Under the pieces are notes generated by a model. It was not told the DNA's origin, made no database searches, and saw only the letters and a list, made by a program, of their open reading frames with translations. A program made the position numbers and the translations under genes. From Selaginella moellendorffii (taxonomy: Eukaryota > Streptophyta > Lycopodiopsida > Selaginellales > Selaginellaceae): DNA of 64,000 bases. This document shows, piece after piece, positions 32,294-42,851 of the stretch. Numbering within the stretch: position 1 is the first letter of the stretch; every line of letters starts with the position of its first letter. Location: NCBI RefSeq assembly GCF_000143415.4, contig NW_003314267.1, positions 3,027,955 to 3,091,954 of the forward strand, read 5' to 3'.

Positions 32294-33443
32294 ATGCGAA
32301 GCAGTCTCTCCGCGTTCTTCCGGAGCTTGTGCTGGCGCCAGGGCCGCCGCGCCGCCCCATTCTCATCCTCGCCACCACGAATGGATGCGCCGCCGCCGCT
32401 GCCACAGCTCCAAACACCGGTATGTATCATTGGATCCGGCCCCGCTGCCCACACAGCCGCGATCTACACCTCCCGCGCGGAGCTCCAGCCGATCCTCTTC
32501 GAGGGATGGATGGCGAACGGCGTAGCGGCGGGCGGGCAGCTCACGACAACGACGGATGTGGAGAATTTCCCCGGGTTTCCACAGGGCATCATGGGAGGGG
32601 AGCTCACGGAGAAGTTTAGAGAGCAGAGTCGCCGGTTTGGGACGAGGATCTTCACCGAGACTGTGGACAAGATCGATCTCTCTAAGCGGCCGTTCGAGAT
32701 CTCCAGCGAGGAGAGGAAAGTCCTGGCGGAGACTGTGATCATCGCTACCGGAGCTATTGCCAAGAGGCTCGACTTCACAGGCTCGGGGGAAGGAAGTGGT
32801 GGATTCTGGAACCGCGGCATCTCGGCGTGCGCTGTTTGCGATGGAGCGGCTCCACTCTTTCGAAACAAGCCCCTGGCAGTGATCGGAGGTGGCGACTCCG
32901 CCATGGAAGAGGCTTCGTTTCTCACGAAGTATGGCTCCAAGGTCTACATCATCCATCGCAGGGACGAGTTTCGAGCCAGCAAGATCATGCAAAAGAGAGC
33001 TTTCGACAATCCAAAGATCGAAGTTCTTTGGAACACCACCGTGGTGGAGGCCGTTGGTAACGAGAGTGGCAGCCTCGCGGGGCTCAAACTCAAGAACACC
33101 GTGACGAACGCTTTGACGGACCTCCAAGTTTCGGGATTGTTTTTCGCGATTGGGCACGAGCCGGCCTCAAAGTTTTTGGGTGGTCAGCTCGACACAGACA
33201 AAGAAGGATATATACTTACTACTCCAGGAACCACAAAGACCAACATTCCTGGTGTGTTCGCTGCTGGGGACGTCCAAGACAAGAAGTATAGGCAAGCGGT
33301 GACTGCTGCCGGTACCGGTAAGTTTTATAATCTCTTTCTTTTGTGATCACTGCTAAACTTTTCGATTCACAGGATGCATGGCTGCACTGGACGCGGAACA
33401 CTTCTTACAGGAGTATGGAGTCCAGCAGGGAAAGTCGGATTGA
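32294..33443 (+). CDS. NTR: NADPH-dependent thioredoxin reductase (NTRA/NTRB type)
   Basis: It transfers electrons from NADPH through FAD and a disulfide to thioredoxin h/o. Two exons (32294-33317, 33373-33443) give 364 aa. The FAD motif ([10 protein letters not shown]), redox-active CAVC in ACAVCDG, NADPH motif ([10 protein letters not shown]) and C-terminal FAD motif ([10 protein letters not shown]) are all present. The first 29 residues are rich in Arg and Ser and lack acidic residues, as in a mitochondrial presequence. A second ATG at codon 30 (MDAPPP) could give a cytosolic form, as is known for plant NTR genes. This is low-molecular-weight NTR without the fused thioredoxin domain of NTRC. 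Confidence 0.94.
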
Positions 33444-33726
33444 CAATCACAGGGCTCTAGCCGCCTATAAGCTCGCAAAAACGGTCTAGTTTTTCTAAGG
33501 AGGCACTCTTTCATTGTTTGCTCCTCTTCCTTCTCTTTTTGTTACGAGGAGAGAGGTTTCTGGCTTTTGAACGAATTCTTCTTAGTTTTCTAACTCCTTT
33601 TCCCAAAGCTACTGGTAAGTAACGTGTGATTCGATCTTTCTGACAGTTCGGTGTTTACATTCCAGGCAAAAAGACTGGCTTGTTACATACAGTTATATGG
33701 CTTATATATTTTATAAGTCGATGGAA

Positions 33727-35244
33727 TCAAGTGCATTGCCTGGGAGCAAAACCAACCCGAGACGAATCCAGATCAATGGCGACACGCATAGTCTGCTGCT
33801 GGATGTTCCCGATAATGGACAGATCCAACGAAGTCTTCGAGAAGGCAAAGCAAAACGTCCCGGACGTGTCAACCGGCACCAAGTAGTTACTCGGCGGCAA
33901 CTGGACGCTCGCCCCGCCTTCGAAGTGGAAAGACACAGTCGGGATGGTGACGGAGGTCAGGGCCGAGAAGTCATAGCACGTATCAAATAGCGAGAAGTCG
34001 GCTGCCCGAGGCAACTTCTGCGTCGCCGACCGGAACGCGTCCCTCATGACCGTATACGCGTACGTCGGCAGCCGGGTGACGGAGGTGCCCGAGTCGATGA
34101 TCACGCCCCCGCGTCCGGTGCTGCTCGAGAGCTTGAAAGCCGTGGAAGGGATGGACAGAAGCGTACCTCCGATGCTGATCCCGGACAGGCCAGCGTAGTA
34201 GAAGGTGTCGAGCTTGGGATTCTTGAGCAGCTGCGTGTAAGCAAACGAGGCCGAGGTGGGAAGAGCCGAGTCCCCGAAGAGCAGCGCGCTCGAGGCCCGG
34301 ACGCCATTGTCGCGGCTGACGAGACAGTAGGAGAACTTCCGGCTGGAGAGCTGGGATGGAAACGAGAGCTTCCCAGCGCCGAGGCCGAGAAGCCCCGCGG
34401 CGCCAACGAAGAGTCCCTCGTTATCGTGGCCACAGCCGAAGACCACCGGGCTCGTTCGGCCTCGGCTAACCAAGAAGGAGTCCGAGGCGAGGTCCCCGAC
34501 CGTGAAGGAGCCATCGCCGTACGAGACCTGGTAGAGGCAGCGATTGTCCGTACTCGCGCAAGCTTTGACGTCGAGGAGCTTGCACTGCGGCGTGGAGCAC
34601 GAGAGGCGGCGGAAGGAGGAGGACGCGCGTGGATCGAAGACGGCGTCGTTTTGCTTGTAGCAGCTCTTGCAAGGCGAGCACTGGATCCAGGGGACGTCGC
34701 TGCCGGTGTCCATCACCAGGTACTGGAGCTTGGTGGGCGATCCAATGCCGACGCGCACGAAGTACTCGCCGGATCCAAACGCGAGGCCGGACGTGACCTG
34801 GCTGCCCGAGGAGGAATCGGCCTCGGATTGCGAGAAGACGGTGGCGGGCGACGAGGATGCGTTGTGGACGAGCGTGAGATCGCGGTGCTTGACGCCGTTG
34901 AGCGCCATTTCGAGGCGCTGAGCGATGGCTTCCACGCGCGCGGCGTCCATCTTGAGCCGCGCCTCGAGCGCCTCGCGGTGGGATCTGGTGGAGTGCGCGG
35001 AGAAGTGGCTCGAGTGGACGATGGACATCACCTCTTCTTCCTTCTCCGCTACTGCATTCTTCTCCTCCTCGTCGATCGCTCCTTTGGCCGGACGATGGAG
35101 GAGAGATTGGCGCACCGCGTCCACGTCCAGCACTGTGGATTCGTGGCTGCTCTTGAGCAATCGACCGCTGCTACCGGCAATCGCAATTGGCGTCGATCCG
35201 GCGAGGAAGAGAAGAAGAGCAAGCGCCAGCATGCACGACGCCAT
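33727..35244 (-). CDS. Nepenthesin-like aspartic protease (ASPG1-like)
   Basis: This is an intronless gene of 505 aa. It has a signal peptide (residues 1-23), a long propeptide with a charged helix (about 55-120), then the pepsin-fold domains. Catalytic aspartates are D179 (VMDTGSDVPW) and D384 (IDSGTSVTRL). The nepenthesin-type cysteine-rich insert follows the first site (WIQCSPCKSCYKQ...CSTPQCKLL...CLYQVSYGDGS). The C-terminal end (GNIQQQTMRVAIDL...VGFAPRQC) is typical of plant A1B proteases. Expected location is secretory or apoplastic. The closest group I can name is the Arabidopsis ASPG1 clade. It is convergent with NTR (283 bp between stops). Confidence 0.92.
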   Translation of the reverse strand: MASCMLALALLLFLAGSTPIAIAGSSGRLLKSSHESTVLDVDAVRQSLLHRPAKGAIDEEEKNAVAEKEEEVMSIVHSSHFSAHSTRSHREALEARLKMDAARVEAIAQRLEMALNGVKHRDLTLVHNASSSPATVFSQSEADSSSGSQVTSGLAFGSGEYFVRVGIGSPTKLQYLVMDTGSDVPWIQCSPCKSCYKQNDAVFDPRASSSFRRLSCSTPQCKLLDVKACASTDNRCLYQVSYGDGSFTVGDLASDSFLVSRGRTSPVVFGCGHDNEGLFVGAAGLLGLGAGKLSFPSQLSSRKFSYCLVSRDNGVRASSALLFGDSALPTSASFAYTQLLKNPKLDTFYYAGLSGISIGGTLLSIPSTAFKLSSSTGRGGVIIDSGTSVTRLPTYAYTVMRDAFRSATQKLPRAADFSLFDTCYDFSALTSVTIPTVSFHFEGGASVQLPPSNYLVPVDTSGTFCFAFSKTSLDLSIIGNIQQQTMRVAIDLDSSRVGFAPRQCT

Positions 35245-37076
35245 TGAATTCTCTTCCTAGCGCCTTCTATCCGCGACTGATTGATCCGAGCGAGCTCGGC
35301 CTAGCACTAATGATTGGAATGGAAGCAATGCATCGATTCAATGATCTCAAATTCTCTCCGCCAGGGCGGGCATGCATTCACTCTCTCGCCAGGATCAGCT
35401 TGGGAGGAGCTGCCGCTGCCCTGCACCCAGGCTTTACAAAGGAGAAAGAAGGGGTATTTTCTTACTGTACACCAGTACGGAGGTATACGGGCTTGACCCG
35501 ATTCGATCCCGTGACCCCTGCTTTTGTTTAAAACCTCTTTGGAGTCTTCAAACAAATGGAGCGACCACAAATCTGGTCTTCGCCTTTGGATTTGTTAACG
35601 AATTTCTTGGATTTTTTCCTGGCACCGCTATTGAGAATCGTAACCAAACCACCACTTTGGCCAAGCTTTTTGTTAAAAATACAATGATCCATCATAGCTT
35701 TTGTATAAGCGGTTGCTCCTTTGCTTTGCTTCCACCTTTGTGGATGAGAGGCTTCCAAAAGGGAAGTCTTGATAAAAGGCGAAGGTGGTGGGCTTTGTAA
35801 AGCTGGAAATGGGGAGGGCCCGTGAGGAGCAGCAGAGATAATGCAGAGCTCCAGCTGGTTTCACAGTCAGGCCTCGCGCGCAGGCTAATGAATGAATGCA
35901 AAGGAGGAAAAAAATGGCTCACGCACCATCGTCAAATCCACCAACAGCACCTCTCCTATGTGCCAAGAAATGAAAAAGCTGCTGCTGCTGCTGCTGTTCC
36001 TGTTGCTGCTGCTGCTGTGCAGCCCCACCAAAGAAAAAAAAAGAAAGAAGAAAAAAAAGGAGGTGAAGCAACCAGATCAGAGCTCCAAAATGTGAAAGAC
36101 GGTACGGTACCTTCATCTTTGTTCCCAAATCTCTGGTGGATTCCTCTTTAGCATCTGGAGCACGAAAGCCAAAAGAAAAAGGAGGGGATCGAACGCGTCC
36201 GCCGAGACGGGATGAAACGTCAAGTTTGCTCTTCTGTTATGGCTTTGTCCTCTGTGTTTGCTTGCTGCTACTGCAACTACGAGATGGTAAAGGCTGGCAA
36301 TAAGAAACAAATGCGAAAGGAAGACCATATACATACCGCCACATTTCATGGGAAACTTCAGCTTGCTCTGCTCCTTAATGCAAACCGATTGATTTCGACT
36401 GCTCACTGGTCATATTCTTCTTTGATCTCATCCTCCTCGCCTTCAAGGAGAGAGGAGGTACTTCTCCATTCATTGCCAACTACACCAATCAAACAATCCC
36501 AATCGGTCAGTGAAGTTTCACGTTTTATCTCAGACTTACTTGTTGCGGTCCGAGACGCAAAGGCGCTTGTCTCGAATGATGGAACTCGCTGCAACACATT
36601 TTCCAGCACTTAAACAAAATGCTGAAGCAATAGAATGATTTCTATCAGTATCGCCAAGAGTGGTGATCCACTCGACGAGCAAAGAGGCGTCTCTAGAGAA
36701 TCACCTTTAAGCACTCAACTCGAGAGTTGAGATTTCTTGAAAGCAACAAGCTGACCATGGAGGCTTTCTCCTGATAAAAGAAATGATCTAAGGACAGCTT
36801 GGTCTTTGTCTCCTGGTAAGGTATCCAACTAAGACTGAATAAAATACTTGAGCTACCTTGCTGTGTTGCGCTACTAGAAGTGTACGTAGCTAAAATATCT
36901 ATCTCGCTGAATGGTGGAATACTCTAGGATGGCTATGTATTTGCTTCTTTCTGCGAACACGATTGATTTCATTAGTTGCAATAGATTTTAAAAATCGAGA
37001 CACTGGATAGTGCTTTCCACTCGACAACAAAAAAACATAAAAAGTTTGAGAACAAAAAGCGAGGCTTACTGGCTAC
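35245..37076. other. Intergenic, no gene supported
   Basis: This contains the promoter side of the protease gene and the 3' side of the Nudix gene. Open stretches here show no family resemblance. Apart from a CTG microsatellite and an adjacent A-rich tract (36028-36062), nothing stands out. Confidence 0.5.
35978..36019. repeat. CTG/GCT trinucleotide microsatellite
   Basis: Two runs of GCT/CTG units are separated by gttcct. It lies outside any gene model I can support. On the minus strand it would read as a glutamine run within an otherwise unremarkable open frame. Confidence 0.9.
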
Positions 37077-37948
37077 CTAGAGAGCCGAGACGATCTCAAA
37101 GCTGTGTGAAACCAGATCGTGTGTGTTTTCGAAAACAAAACTGCCTCGAAACATTGATCCTGCTTCACAGACAAGAGCTCAGATAAAACAAATACCGTGC
37201 ACTGCTTACCTTGAAGAAAGTGGGGGTACCAGATGGGATCGTCCTTCCACATTTTGTCTGGGAAAGAAAAATAAAAAACTAAGAAACCGAACAGTTCCAA
37301 AGGTCAATCTTACCGAAGGGGATCTCTTGAGTTAAGAACCAACGAGGGCACATTTCTTCTGTTTCGCAAGGATCGCCAACAAAATGCTCGACATGGTAAA
37401 CATGGACCTAAACATGAACAAAAAGGCGAAGTATTTACACAAGAAAACTCCTGAAAGCCGCCAATCTTACCTCCCATGGCACTGGCTTGTCGTCGAAATG
37501 GAAAGTGAGAATGCCACGCTTGTCCATTTTCGTGGGAGTAATTCCAGCTTCTTCCTCCAGCTACAAAACCAAACCACATTAATAAGATTCTCACTTTCTC
37601 GTGCCTAAAAAACAGCCCAAACAAACCTCTCTTGCCGCCGCCTGTTCAATCGTCTCCCCGTCCTCTACCTTCCCACCAAACCCATTGAAATACCCTTCTC
37701 CGAACCTACACACGAAAACTTAGATGAGTGCCAGAACCAACAAGCACAAAGCCATACCCGCGCTTCTTCATACCAAGAAGAACTCGTCCGTCCTTGTGAA
37801 CAATGGCCAAAGTCAGAAGCTTCACTTTCGCCTTGGCGGTCATCGCCATAGCAAACAAGAGCTTTCGCCTGAATGGACTGCGCCCTACCAAGGGCGAACT
37901 CCTCGACTTTGGTGCCGGACAAGCAGAGGGTATCCAAGGAGCCATCAT
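37077..37948 (-). CDS. Nudix hydrolase, MTH1 type (oxidised purine nucleotide triphosphatase)
   Basis: Six exons (37758-37948, 37627-37705, 37471-37560, 37314-37407, 37210-37257, 37077-37159) give 194 aa. The Nudix box is complete: GGKVEDGETIEQAAARE-LEEEAGI, fitting GX5EX7REUXEEXGU. It is split between exons 2 and 3. The C-terminal part (WKDDPIWYP; NTHDLVSH) follows human MTH1, so hydrolysis of 8-oxo-dGTP-like substrates is expected. Compared with the roughly 156-aa animal enzyme there is an N-terminal extension of about 38 residues (MMAPWIPS...RRKLLF) rich in Ser, Pro and Arg with no acidic residues, a likely organelle transit peptide; M37 or M39 could start a cytosolic form. Confidence 0.88.
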
Positions 37949-38531
37949 ATCTACAAAGATTTAGCCGGCTGCTGCCCTGGTATCTTACTGGTCCCGTATC
38001 GAAAGTTCGTGTTTGCCTCTCTGTCACACATACTATCACGGTCGCAGTCGTCGTAACAGCCAAAGGTCTATCACTTTCGAACGTTTCCCAGCATCCACCA
38101 ACCAAGTAGCCAAATAAGCTAGCTACCTATAGCTTTCTCCATCTCCGGTGTCTCACATTCTCGCAATGCTGTCGGTCGATCTGATGCTTCGGGGTAGCTT
38201 TGAGCTGGGCGGCCATTTCCTCCTATCGAACTATATAGTGATTCGGCTGTTGTTGTCATCAATGTCTTTTATCTCGGCTCAAAGATGCGGCTCCAACCAA
38301 CACCACGGGGCCGAAACCAATCCCTCCGTGACAGCCGCCAAGAAGCTTTCAACTGACTCACTGACTGCCCGAGTAACTCCCGCTACGAAGTTGTGTATCT
38401 GTGTAAATGCGTCTTTGTCGTGTGCCTAGACTATCGTTGCGATTTAAAGTGCCACCCAACCCAAAACTGACTGACTGCTGTAGTGTTGGAGTGTTTTTTT
38501 GTTCTCTGCCACCCCTGTTTTGTTAGTTTCC
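37949..38531. other. Intergenic between Nudix and MIZ1-like genes
   Basis: It contains the upstream region of the Nudix gene and the downstream region of the MIZ1-like gene, both minus strand. No further gene is visible. Confidence 0.5.
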
Positions 38532-39290
38532 TCAGATCCGCAACAGAAAGATACTTAGCTCGGGTCCCCCAGTTCCATCCGGATTCATCATGTAAAACGC
38601 TTCCGAGTCCTTTGATCCCACCACCCTCTCGAAGCGGGCTCTCATATACATGAGCTCGCCATCAGCCCCTTCCTCGTCCATTGGCAAAACCCCGGCACCC
38701 ATCGAAACCGCCTGGACCATCCTCAGTATCTGTAGATCTGAATCGGAGCAAATCCTCCGCAGAGCGTAGCCACTCTTCCTGCCGTTGCAGTACATCGTCC
38801 ACACTTGCTCCAGGAAGAGCTTCCCCCGATTCATCGTCCTCTCGCATTCTAGAGCAATCCTGACAAGCCCGGACGCCATCTCTTTCACCAGCGTACTCGT
38901 TGGAGTGGTAAGTTCCAGCAGCAGCACCGGAGGTGACTTTGGATCCTCTTGCACCGCGAAGTGGACATGGCCTTTCCTGTTGCCAAAGAGAGTGCCAGTG
39001 ACGCGGCTCCCTAGAGCGGAGGACTCGGACGGCCCTCCGGGAAGTGACATCCGGCGGCACGCGATCTGGACGGGCAGGAAGTGGAAGAAGGAGCGGAAGG
39101 CCGAGAAGAGCTTCTTGTGGCGATTGGATGTGGTCCTGGAGAAGGGAAACATGGCCGAGAAGGCCGCGTACTTGGAAGGATCCCTGGAACTCGGCGAGCT
39201 CTCCAGCTTCTTCTGGTCCGATGCTGCGCCATCGCTGCCGCTCTTGGATTTCGACTTGTCCATGGCGATATTCTCCTCTCCCTTCATCAT
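38532..39290 (-). CDS. MIZU-KUSSEI1-like protein (DUF617)
   Basis: A single exon of 252 aa. The start is ATG 39288-39290 (MMKGEENIAMDKSK), because the longer frame upstream begins only with GTG. The low-complexity N-terminus (Ser/Lys) leads to the DUF617 domain: SRVTGTLFGNRKGHVHFAVQ, VLLLELTTPTSTLVKEMASG, RIALECERT, WTMYCNGRKSGYA, and the end SEAFYMMNPDG...ELSIFLLRI. Arabidopsis MIZ1 acts in root hydrotropism and sits on the ER membrane; whether this lycophyte-like member does the same is unknown. The intronless state is normal for the family. Confidence 0.92.
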   Translation of the reverse strand: MMKGEENIAMDKSKSKSGSDGAASDQKKLESSPSSRDPSKYAAFSAMFPFSRTTSNRHKKLFSAFRSFFHFLPVQIACRRMSLPGGPSESSALGSRVTGTLFGNRKGHVHFAVQEDPKSPPVLLLELTTPTSTLVKEMASGLVRIALECERTMNRGKLFLEQVWTMYCNGRKSGYALRRICSDSDLQILRMVQAVSMGAGVLPMDEEGADGELMYMRARFERVVGSKDSEAFYMMNPDGTGGPELSIFLLRI

Positions 39291-41240
39291 CTCGGGAGAG
39301 AAATGCGGCGACTGGCAGCCGATCACGACGATTGCCCTTCGATCCCGGAAGAAAACCGACCGAATTCCCTCGAACGGACGAAATTCCAGGCACTAAGCGG
39401 TGGCAGCTCCCACGCCGACGCGAAATCTAATCTGGGATCCAAGAAACGAGCAAGAATCATCCAGCTCTCTCGCGAATGCTGCCGATTGCCGATAATCTAG
39501 CTAGAACAGTACCAGCGCATCGAGATCGATCGAGGCCGAGGCTCCTCCACTCTTCGTCGTCGTCGCCTCCGCAAACGCCAATTTAGAGAGGAAATAAAGT
39601 ACCCTAGCCTTCCATTGACCCCCATGGTTTAGTTAAGCCTTCTTTAGTTAACAGTGCCGTTAAATGACAGCATGATGATACATTAGATGGCGTGCATGGA
39701 TCCGCATGCATGGATAATGATGTTTTGGGCCATGGCCCATTAGGACATCCCATACCATGATCTAACAACAATGTATAGATTTATCAATAGTATGATCATA
39801 GAATTATGTTTTCAAGCACATGCAAGCGTAAGAAGATTCCAATTGTTTAATCAGGCGGGTTGGCTAAGCAACCAACAATGCTATTAAATCAGACTATTAT
39901 ACACTAGAAGAGCTTTTCTCTCGGCTTTTGGCCTTAGTTTAGAGCCGACGCTTTGTTTTGAGGTGTTTGGAGGAACACGAGGACGAAAGAGCGGCGAAAA
40001 GAAATCCAATGTATGTGCTTCCAATGTTCGTATTTTCTCGCACACTATTCTCTCCCGATGGCTCCCAGCCTTGTTTTTCTTCGCTTTATACTTTTTATCT
40101 AGTGCTGGATTGCACCAAACTCTTTCATGTGCAAGGTCGATCATGTCCAGCATTTAAGCTCCCTTTTTCTTTAGCAAAAATCCCCATCAGAATTTCCAAA
40201 CCTATGAGGGTTGATGCCGCAGGGAATCGAACACTGACGGATCCATTCACCCTCACGACATTCCTGCTGCTTGGATCGAGCATTCAAGAGCTCTTCAGGC
40301 ATTTGTTAAAACCCATGGTACTGTACCCCTGGAAAAAGTGGTACGGCAACTAGAAAAAATGGAAGCTACGAAGAAAAAAAGCCCCACGAGGAAAAAACCT
40401 GTTTGGTACCACTCGCCTGACTCACTTGTTTTTTAAATGTGTTTTTCTTCTGAATTCTATATTAGTGAAGAAAAAATATTAAGATCTGGTCAGGAGATGA
40501 TCTGATCTATATACATTCTAGACGAGCTATAGTTCTGTCCCAGTTTCGTCTTGTCTGCCTAGGCGTGAAGTGAAGGTTCCTTTTTCCCCATGCTGCGCCT
40601 GCGTCCTTTTGTTCCCACACATTTTATGGATTAGTTTATAGGCTCTAAACTATGATAAAAGATTATTATTTAAATGTAAAGGCCTTTAACTTTTAAGAAG
40701 TGACCTTGCTGAAGTCTGGAAGCCAAGGTGGGCGCAATGTCTCCAAGTAGCATGGCCACCACCCGCGACATGCAGATCAACGAAATTGTTAGTACCCTCT
40801 GCAGCTCTTTCTTTGGGCATGTCTCTGGAACAAGTTTCTCGTCGACAGATCCACCCATCGACGCTCCTCATATAGCTCACAAGCCCATGAAAATTCACTT
40901 AATAGAGACTTTTACATTCCAGCAGAAATGACTTTGCTACCCGGCCCTCGGCCTTAAGAGACTATTGTTTTCAAGGAACTCGTAGACAAGAAACTGGTCT
41001 TCTCCTCGTTGGAAATGGAGTGAGCTTTTATTTGCAAGCACTTGATGGCAACTGGTCCAATTCTTTGTACATTTCCCTGATTGATCTCACAACCACAAAC
41101 CAGATCAAAATAAAGTTAAGTTGTGTTTACCTTGTCAGCTCCCCCTTCCCGTTCTCCAGCCGCATGAAAATTTGGATGGCAGCAATGCAAAGAGCTGAAA
41201 TATATCGAGCTTGCAAAAGCTTTTGGTTCATCTAAGCAAA
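39291..41240. other. Intergenic, no gene supported
   Basis: About 1.9 kb with no frame of recognisable content. A GATTCGA-type tRNA B-box-like word occurs at about 40210-40230 on the minus strand, but no tRNA fold could be made. It is probably upstream sequence of the MIZ1-like gene plus debris. Confidence 0.45.
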
Positions 41241-42050
41241 TCAAAGAAATGCATGGTAGTAAGAAAGTTTAAAACTTATCTCCCTTTTCAATCCGAAAAG
41301 ACTTGTCAATCCGAATGCCAAGGCAGTCAGAACAGCGATTGATAAAACCTTGAGTTTGTTTGTGGGTTTTGCATTTGGAACTGGTGCCTGTTTCACACAA
41401 AGCTTGTCAACATCTAAGAAGAAAAACTCACTTGAAGCACTGCATGGGTATCCTCCAAATGCTTTGAGCGCCGCCAGGTCCACTTCCAAGATAACTCCGC
41501 TTGGTCCAACTCCCAGTGATTTCCATCCCGAGATTTGTGAAAATGTCGGACGACCATGCGCAAATTCTGAAGTTCCAACTGTTGAGTTGTAGAGCACCAA
41601 GTTCCAATCCTGCTGGAGCAGGAGATAGCAATTAGGCTGCTCCACCACTTGGCCTCGCACTTGGCCTCCAGGCTGAAGCCAAATCGTGTTGTTTTTAGCA
41701 GTGTTCATGATCCGGCCGCAAAGGGAGCGAGGATGGAACAAGAGGGTGATGGAGATGCCATCTCTTGGCGATCGGCGGAAGGCGGAGCCGCCACAGTACG
41801 AGAGCTCGGGGTGGATAGTGGCCAGCAAATCGCCCAGTGCGTCCTTGATCACCCCCTTGTCGAATTTTTCCAGTTGGGCATTCTCTGCAAACAAGTGTAG
41901 CGGAGACGCAGCTCTGCGTTTTTCGCTGCACTTGTTTCGAGAGAATGCCCAAGCACACACGATGCCGTTGCGGTCATCGCGAATGCCATCCTCCAAGCGA
42001 GAGTGCTCTAGCTGCAATGCTTTAATTTCATTGCGTATGCAGTTCGGCAT
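41241..42050 (-). CDS. B-lectin-like open frame with C-terminal TM helix (possible gene fragment)
   Basis: An uninterrupted minus-strand frame of 269 codons. Its middle (about residues 120-175) has bulb-lectin traits: WLQPGGQVRGQVVEQ, CYLLLQQDWNLVLYNS. The C-terminal part has one strong hydrophobic helix (VLSIAVLTALAFGLTSLFGL). The first 80 codons run through a 79-bp inverted repeat and have no family likeness, so the true start is doubtful. It lies just 3' of the receptor-kinase pseudogene and is probably a fragment of a related S-domain lectin kinase. Whether it is expressed is unknown. Confidence 0.4.
   Translation of the reverse strand: MPNCIRNEIKALQLEHSRLEDGIRDDRNGIVCAWAFSRNKCSEKRRAASPLHLFAENAQLEKFDKGVIKDALGDLLATIHPELSYCGGSAFRRSPRDGISITLLFHPRSLCGRIMNTAKNNTIWLQPGGQVRGQVVEQPNCYLLLQQDWNLVLYNSTVGTSEFAHGRPTFSQISGWKSLGVGPSGVILEVDLAALKAFGGYPCSASSEFFFLDVDKLCVKQAPVPNAKPTNKLKVLSIAVLTALAFGLTSLFGLKREISFKLSYYHAFL
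41874..41952. repeat. 79-bp near-perfect inverted repeat (hairpin)
   Basis: 41874-41911 and the reverse complement of 41914-41952 share ttgggcattctct, aaacaagtg, agcg and acgcag with few mismatches and almost no loop. The RNA or single strand would form a hairpin stem of about 38 bp. It sits inside the open frame 41241-42050. Confidence 0.85.
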
Positions 42051-42851
42051 CTAGTTGACGGCGAGCTTGACCAGACCAGTTCCATGCATTTACCCATACG
42101 AGGCATCTTTCGTACAGGAAATTACTACTTGTCTTGGTTCACATTGCCGTGCGAATTTCGTTTCGTTTCGTTTCCTCAACACCACCCAAACTTTATCTAG
42201 GACGCAAAATGACAAGGGCAAAAGCAAACTTTAATGTGTGATGGCATGATTGAAACTCTGTTAATTGCCGCAGTATATTTTGACACATGGTCCGTGATCT
42301 TGACTTGGAATTGGTTCAAGAACATTCTCGAGTTGCAAGGATGATTTGTCATGGACGAGCACTTCAAGAGCTTTTGACTAAATTACCTCGCTTTGTTCTC
42401 CTTTGTACTCATACACTTCTGAAAGGAGGCATTTTCCTTGATGATGGCGCTTCCGCGGCCATGGCCATCCATGTTTCCAGTTGGGCGTGGCATGGGAAAT
42501 CGAGAAGCCTTGCGATGCATCATAGAGAGGAATTCCGAACATTTCTTCAAACGAAGCACAATGCAGGGACAATTTGGTTTTATCTGATTGACGACGTGCT
42601 TACAAAGCTACAAAGTCATGCGACTCAAAGATTCTATATCCTTTACAAATGTGCAGCATATGCCTGGGCATTTTCAAGGCAGGCAGTTACTGCTTGTACT
42701 GGTTCACTTGGCCGTGTAATCTTTCACTCTACCTAGTCTAGACCACAACAACCGTTCTCTCCTTTTTGGAGGATCAAAGCAGACGGTCCTCTGTGGTATG
42801 ATAAAAACTCCATTTGTGTTGCATATACCCAAGTGTGGGATGTTGGATACA
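42051..42851. other. No gene supported
   Basis: Plus-strand frames at 42287-42736 are open but resemble nothing. The region lies between the lectin fragment and the 3' end of the receptor-kinase pseudogene. Confidence 0.4.

Noticed and set aside
32363-33157. 264-codon minus-strand open frame
   Set aside because: It is a shadow of the thioredoxin reductase coding sequence in GC-rich DNA.
34426-35247. 273-codon plus-strand open frame
   Set aside because: It is a shadow opposite the aspartic protease gene, which has complete family motifs.
35480-35525. tRNA B-box-like word
   Set aside because: Only a gattcgatcc motif is seen; the stems do not pair on either strand.
36113-36613. Possible small genes on both strands
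   Set aside because: Short frames without homology, splice support or promoter cues; probably chance.
38785-39500. Several overlapping plus-strand open frames
   Set aside because: They are shadows of the intronless MIZ1-like gene on the minus strand.
40160-40260. tRNA gene or tRNA-derived SINE
   Set aside because: A GTTCGATTCCC word is present on the minus strand, but the T stem has a mismatch and no acceptor, D or anticodon arm can be fitted.
42287-42736. 149-codon plus-strand gene
   Set aside because: No recognised domain, and it lies between lectin/kinase fragments on the other strand; composition gives no support.
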